Origin: Syngnathus acus
Taxonomy: Eukaryota; Chordata; Actinopteri; Syngnathiformes; Syngnathidae
Assembly: GCF_901709675.1 (NCBI RefSeq)
Contig: NC_051108.1
Coordinates: 4,622,631-4,686,630, forward strand
Reading direction: 5' to 3'
DNA length: 64,000 nucleotides
The position numbers and the translations under genes are program-made. Position 1 is the first letter of the stretch; every line of letters begins with the position of its first letter. Below are positions 58,171-64,000 of this stretch, one piece after another. The notes beneath the pieces were generated by a model, which had not been told where the DNA came from, ran no database searches, and saw only the letters and a program-made list of their open reading frames with translations.

Positions 58171-58987
58171 CTAAAGGAAAGAAAGCAGTTACACAGGATT
58201 GCATCAGGTCCTGTTTCAAGGAATTATTAGCTTAATTTTTTTTTTTCCAGTCCTAGCGTTGGTGGAGAGAGAATGTCATGCCAAACACCAGGAATTAATT
58301 GGAGAATGCGGCCAGAGGCAATGAATGAAAAAACATATGAAGCAACATGCTTGAATTGAAGTATACAGGACATTTAAATTCATGCAGCAAAAAAGTGGAC
58401 AAAAAAAAACAAATAACTGAAAAAAAAAACCTCTAAAGAAATTTGAAGACAACCTATATGGGGCGTATATAATTTTGAAAGTTTATACGCATCACTCCTA
58501 AGCTCTGAAGCCTTTATTAGGATAAGTGGTAGCATATGGTAATGTTTATTCTTCTTCACAGAAATCAAAAGGTATTTGTGCCTCCTGCAAGGTCTATACT
58601 ATAATGGCAAATGCACTCCTGAGAATATGAAAGAATGGTAACACTGGTCTCTATGCAATACTGCCTCTCCAGGACCCCATCTATCATGTGGGTGGCCCCC
58701 ATATCTTCTAATATAACAGGTTACAGAGGGGAAAAAAACAGCCACTCTGATCATTGTAAATTGCTTTTGCTCATACACAGCTGCCTGGCTTGTTGGTTTA
58801 TGGATCACAAATAAGATAACCCACATGTGCCTGCTATGCGCAGTAAATGTTGAGCTTTGGGTGTTTCAGTCTGCAAACATGGTAGTTTTTCACTATATGA
58901 TGCCTGCTAGCATTTTTTAAACAAACAGATGCTATATGTTCAGCAGTTAAACACTCCTGAAGAAAAATACATTTAATTCCTCTATAT
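58171..58987. other. upstream of pnoc
   Basis: Intron or 5' flank of pnoc. No exon could be identified. Confidence 0.4.
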
Positions 58988-59299
58988 CAGGGGTGTCAAA
59001 CTCATTTTCTTTACTGTAGTCATAGCTTCTTTCGGAGGGCCATTATGACTGTCTACCCAAATAAATGTACGAGCACCTCATATTATATCCAGTAAAAGCT
59101 ACAAAACAAACTGGCAACTCGTTTTCAAATCAGACGAGTAAAAACTGGTCAAATATTTAAAAATAATATATTAGAAGTGAAAACAATTTGCAATTCTAGT
59201 AATGACACACGAATTTGATGCGCAATTTGTCTTCGCGGGCCACATAAAATGATGTGGCGGGCCGTATCTGGCCCCGGGGCCTTGAGTTTGACACCTGTG
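58988..59299 (-). mobile_element. hAT-like MITE, copy C (complete)
   Basis: 312 bp, beginning CAGGGGTGTCAAACTC and ending GAGTTTGACACCTGTG, flanked by a perfect 8-bp duplication CTCTATAT (58980-58987, 59300-59307). Inverted relative to copies A and B. Non-coding. Confidence 0.92.
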
Positions 59300-61071
59300 C
59301 TCTATATAGACTCAGCGTCATTCAGAAGAAATTTGTTGAACAATTTTCATGTGTTTGTTGTGTTATTAATTTTGGGGGTTCAATCAGTTATGAATGATAA
59401 TTACATTTACTGATTAAAAATGAATGTACAACATGGGGTGCAGTGTACTTAAGTTCCTACTTGTCTTAAAAATTCTTGAAAAGACAGAAAAGTATGGGAG
59501 CAGCGAAACTACCAATGAGGAGTAAAACATTTTCTTTATTTATATTATTATTATTATTACGGAAGTATGGAACTACCAATGTGGAGTAAAACCTTTGACT
59601 GACAAACTTGTTTGAACGTACTTTGTTGTTATTATCTTACTAGCTGTTTTCCAGTGAAAAATGTTTACTCCAAACTGACAGTTCCACGCTTCCATAGAGA
59701 AGTGCGCAAGCGATGACTCAATGTTATTGCACTCAATGTATCATATTTAGAGTGAGTGAGTGAAAATCTTTTACAAGAACCCGAGTGGGCGGAATATTGA
59801 TGGATTCACTGGAGTGTATATTTAAAAAAATAAAATAAAAAATAGCAAAGAGTAGCTCACTGTGACCATTTCCCATGTAGTCACATTACACATAGTCAAT
59901 AGCATGTGAAAGAAGCTGTGAATAGCACTGGTCCATTTAGGAATACACATGCAAGGCTTCATGGGAAATCATCAGGGGGATGTTTGTTTGCCTTACTGAA
60001 ATGTTTGGAGTGATCACCACCTGCTTGCTGACTAAGTCCATTTTATACTGTTGTGTTCTCCCTTAAGTGGTCCGCTCTGATCAAGTTAATGAGCAAATCG
60101 GTGACCCAACTGCGTGTTCATGCTGGTGCCGAGCTGAAATGTGTTCTAGCGATACAAAAAGAGCTTTTTACTCACTTGTCCACGATGTCAATAAACAAAG
60201 CAGTGTAGTGCGTCTTCGGTGTTCTAGTTTTCAATGTATCGCAAGAATTATTTGTATTTCAAATAAATGACTGCGATTTTACATTTCATATTAATATGCC
60301 CATATTATTTTCTTTTGCAGTTTAATTTCATTGTCAACTATATTTTCATTGTGGGGTAATCACATTTATGAACAAATTGGAGTAACTTGCATGTTTTGAG
60401 ACCATAGAAAATGATCAGAAACACATAATGACCTAAGTGGATTGGTCTCATTTGTCGATGTGACAAGCATTGGGGGTTGGAAGCTCTACAATCAAAAATG
60501 AAAGCAGAGTGTGCCACTTGAGCGCTTTTACATGATCAGTAACTCCAGAAAATCTGATTGTCATCAAATCAGTCAGTGAGTTGCTTGGCCTTGGGAATTG
60601 TGGTACATTGAAATTATTTACAGCATTGTGTTATTTGCAGGATCCAATTTGACCACTTGAACTCGCTTGGGTTACCATGATTGTTTTCACAAGACATTTT
60701 CCTACCATCCAAAATGGTGTCATTTCCAAGATACTTGCTGTGCAACTCCTCAGAGCTCCATGCACAACAAGCCCATTTATATTAAAGGCATAAATGTTTA
60801 GATGACAACTTTTCACATTTGTTCTTTCACAAAAAGCCATTTTGTAGCAAAATTACAGCATAATAGCATTTCTGTAGATGTAACCTTAAGGGTCTGATAT
60901 CAGCAAACTCTTTGCTCAATTGTGCTGAGGCCCTTCTGACAACTGTGACAGCTTTTCCATATCTTCAAACATTTCCTATATCTGGAGAGTACGTACTTCA
61001 GTTTGATTTATTTGCCCATTGTTGGGCTGACACTTTGAGACATCTAACCACAAAAACATTTTTTCTTCTGC

Positions 61072-61074
<3 letters not shown>
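59300..61074. other. spacer
   Basis: AT-rich non-coding sequence with a (TTA)n patch near 59545. No gene seen. Confidence 0.5.
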
Positions 61075-61124
<50 letters not shown>

Positions 61125-61141
61125 GTGTGTGCGTGTATGTG

Positions 61142-61239
<98 letters not shown>

Positions 61240-61266
61240 CACACACACACACACACATACATATGT
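61075..61266. repeat. compound (GT)n-(TA)n-(CA)n microsatellite
   Basis: About 190 bp of alternating purine-pyrimidine dinucleotides: GT to about 61143, TA to about 61177, then CA, with brief interruptions. The GT and CA arms are complementary around the TA core. Frames across it (His/Thr, Cys/Val) are artefacts. Confidence 0.95.
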
Positions 61267-61319
61267 ACATAAATACTACAAACAGCAAATGAGTCCAACT
61301 ATATTCAACTTTAATTCGA

Positions 61320-61420
61320 CATCCATACATAAGACGCGCCTGATTATAAGGAGCACTGTCAACTTTGGAGAAAATTAAATATTTTTAAGTGCACCTAAAA
61401 GCCGGACAAATATGACACTG
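61320..61420. mobile_element. degenerate TACCGTATTTTCCG-type MITE relic
   Basis: AAGACGCGCCTGATTATAAGG and AAGTGCACCTAAAAGCCGGAC are decayed versions of the inner words of the MITEs at 48100 and 49842. Terminal repeats are no longer recognisable. Confidence 0.35.
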
Positions 61421-61839
61421 TGTCTTGCCAAGAACCAAGGAGCTCATTACTGGCAGAGCTGCATTTGAGAAAAAAAGATCAAGAGTCACTAATAAAGCAA
61501 GCTTTTCCTTCTAAATCAAGGAAGGCACGGAAATAAAAAAACAATGAAAATGGACCAGAGCAAAGAGGCAGACGTCCTTCAGCTCTCCAAAATTGTCCTT
61601 CCATCATCACCTTAATGCTTTTAGCCAGAATCGAAACAGCAAACCACAACAACCCCGCTTGTTTTTTGCTTCCATTAGTGTTAATGAAGACCCTGAAATT
61701 GTTTTTTTACCTTTGAAAACAGGAATCACTCAGGCCATTCATACAAGGACCACTAGTGGGGTGCTTTTACTCTGAATTTCCAGAGTACAGGCCTTATCTG
61801 AGACTAAATATGCACAAGAACAAAGTCTGGTCCAACCAC

Positions 61840-62280
61840 TTCTTTAAAAGGGAGCCTAATGGGATGTGGGACTTTTCAACAATACCAGAGCTGTTATTAG
61901 TAAAGCTAATAATGATTGAAATTAGCATCGGCAGCTGGGATGATGAAGGGCGCCAATTGGATGGAAGGTGTGCAAAGTGATATTAATGATGGGGGGGAAA
62001 AAGAGGGACGAGAAGAAAAAGCTTGGTGCTGTGACTCACTCTATCTCGTCCATTAGTCGCCGGCACGCAATTGAAAGGCACAAAGGAGTCTGCTAATGCG
62101 CAGATAACCGAGAGGTCTCGCTGTCTTTTTCTTTGTTACCTTGTTGCTCTCTCGTTTGCATCCATTTAGACGCTCATGTTGCACCATTTCTACCTTTCTC
62201 TATTCCTCTACCTATGAATTAATGAGCAGGATCGCTCACCTCCATCGACATATTGTGAAGGTTCCCGGTTATTTCTAGAA
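61840..62280. promoter_or_regulatory. possible conserved non-coding block upstream of pnoc
   Basis: Around 440 bp of compositionally balanced, non-repetitive sequence. It has several TAAT/ATTA words (ATTAATGA, AGCTAATAATGATT, GAATTAATGAGC) and no open frame with coding character. Its texture is that of vertebrate non-coding elements with homeodomain sites. Conservation is not tested. Confidence 0.25.
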
Positions 62281-64000
62281 GATACGGTTACTTTTTAGGG
62301 CGGGAAATTACATCCCTTAGGGTCGTAAATGTTACTCGATTAATTCTTTATAACCCGAGGATTCATTAGTGTTTTATTACCGTATATTTTGTGGCCGCTT
62401 GATCAAAATGCGTTAATCCAAGAAAGTACGCCAGTAAAGTTTGGTTTAATGTGTGAAAGGAGAGCAGGGAAAGACAAAGATTGTGATTATAATATTGATT
62501 AAGTAGTCGAATGGTCTACTAAAAAAAAAAAAAAAAAATTGGGATGTTTCGTGCAACTACGTGAGAAATAAAATTCAGTAAATTTAACAAACAATTTTTT
62601 CAGTGCAGGACACTTTTTCCATTTTCTCCACTCTGATTCAGATCCATTTTGGTTTTGAGTAGAAAAAACCAGAACATCCACAAGTACTGCTAAAAAAAAA
62701 AAAAAAGAATGAAGTAAAAAACGTAAGTACCACCCCTCATCTCATATTTATATAAAACGGCAAATTACATTTGTTTTCCTTATGGTAAATTTACATCTGT
62801 ATTAAATCCTAATAATGTAAAAAAAAAACACACACACACAACACACACCCTCAACCGAATGACATCAAGTTGTAGATAGAGTATAAAAAAAAAAGTCATG
62901 GAAATTTGTGGGCAAACCACAGGAGAGATGTCCCACGGTGCCAAATCGCTCAATTACCTCTGTGGGGTACAAAACATTGTCCTCAAAAGAAAAATTGATC
63001 GCACCAGTTTATCATCTGATCACACCATATCTACTTGAGCAGCTGCAACATTTTCTGTAAAATATCCAGAGACATTTTTGACACATAGGGTCGATGAGAG
63101 TCTACAGGGCTATCATCTGGAAAGCCATGGTGGTGACTTGTTGCTTCATCTTTTTCCATTATGGTCCCACTTACAACCTTGTGCTGAGTTGGAGTTCGGT
63201 TTCATGCTGTCTTTTCATTTTGAGACTTTTATTTCTATCCATCCCGAGCAATCCTAGATCGGGTGTCGGATTTTCTGTTTGACTCTTGAAGTCATAAAAA
63301 ATGTACTTATTTTTCTTACAAATATTTTAGGTGGGTCTCCAAAGTGCCTGCCCACCTTGAGTGCAAAATCAAACAACTAATAAATCCTTTATCGGCCTAT
63401 TTGTGCAAAAGTGTTGGTGGGCGAGCCGTTTTGCACTTGACTGCATGTAACAGTGGGGTTCATTTATATGATAACAACCTCCGCACCGAGTTATTCTCTG
63501 GAAAAGACTTGGTAAAAGAGACACTTTCAGCCAAAGCAAAAGGTAAGCAGAGCTGCAGTACTAGCATAGAATAGCATTAGCAAAAAGTCTAACCAGCATT
63601 ATCTTCTGATAATTTGGGATTCCCCCCCCCCCAGATTTTTCACATGAATGAATTTTGAGGGATTGTAAAAAGATTTGTGAAAAAGGTGTGGTTAGGCGCC
63701 AAGTCGCCTGTGGCTCAAGTGAAGAGAAGCCGTCTCGTTTAAAGATTTGACAGAAGGGCAAACCCTGGCAACTGGCCAATGTCTATTCTGTAATGTTGGG
63801 GCGTTGCAACAGAACACTTCACCTCCTTTAATCTTGCTATTTGAAGTGTTTGTCATGAGTTTGCACTGTGAAGATTCAGACATCAATTCACCCTACTGAC
63901 ACATGCGCTCTTTCAATGACAGGTCAATTATTGCTTTATAACAGATTTGTATAGAATTTAAATTGCTGTCCTGAAGGCACTACTCCCACTGGGTAAAGTC
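62281..64000. other. spacer at the right end of the window
   Basis: Non-coding with several A runs (62520, 62690, 62820) and a short CA tract (62828-62847). The frame at 63344-63574 has no recognised similarity or splice context. No gene can be supported. Confidence 0.45.

Noticed and set aside
60912-61378. Frames of alternating His-Thr, Cys-Val and Ile-Tyr
   Set aside because: Direct products of the dinucleotide microsatellite.

Overview
The window is from a vertebrate nuclear genome, almost certainly a teleost fish. Genes are split into many GT–AG exons, the proteins are vertebrate orthologues, and the spacers carry many small DNA-transposon relics (hAT-like with 8-bp target-site duplications, Tc1-like snap-backs), LINE tails and microsatellites. 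I could not name the species.

Six protein-coding genes could be rebuilt exon by exon with consistent splice phases. In order they are: stmn4 (stathmin-4/RB3, + strand, 188 aa); mcm3 (replicative helicase subunit, - strand, 17 coding exons, 816 aa); paqr8 (membrane progestin receptor beta type, + strand, 356 aa, one coding exon); an 86-aa single-pass membrane protein with a juxtamembrane CxxC (+ strand), which I suggest is a LIME1/PAG1-like transmembrane adaptor; a ZNF395/SLC2A4RG/ZNF704-family zinc-finger gene (+ strand, 422 aa, best called znf395); and pnoc (prepronociceptin, - strand, 256 aa). mcm3 and paqr8 are divergent neighbours. The mcm3 start region carries two E2F-type sites, as expected for a replication gene.

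Layout: 1-5.5 kb is spacer. 5.5-16.7 kb is stmn4, whose probable first intron is interrupted by a 0.54-kb MITE and then a 6.2-kb telomere-like satellite (8176-14396). 16.7-24.2 kb is repeat-rich spacer with a LINE relic and a hairpin-forming tandem repeat. 24.2-29.1 kb is mcm3. 30-33 kb is paqr8. 34-37.5 kb is the small membrane-protein gene. 37.5-42.4 kb is spacer with a 0.88-kb hAT-like element. 42.4-51.6 kb is znf395. 54-58.2 kb is pnoc. 58-64 kb is spacer with a third hAT MITE copy, a large GT/TA/CA microsatellite and a possible conserved non-coding block.

The most unusual object is the telomere-like satellite. It consists of about 12 units of 437-497 bp, and the spacings between successive units are all congruent modulo 6, so length changes only by whole hexamers. 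Shared diagnostic variants recur every fourth unit, indicating a tetrameric higher-order repeat of about 1.87 kb. The second notable observation is the gene set stathmin + small membrane adaptor + ZNF395-family. It parallels STMN3-LIME1-SLC2A4RG and STMN2-ZNF704-PAG1 in mammals, so the 86-aa gene may be a third ohnologue of that adaptor.
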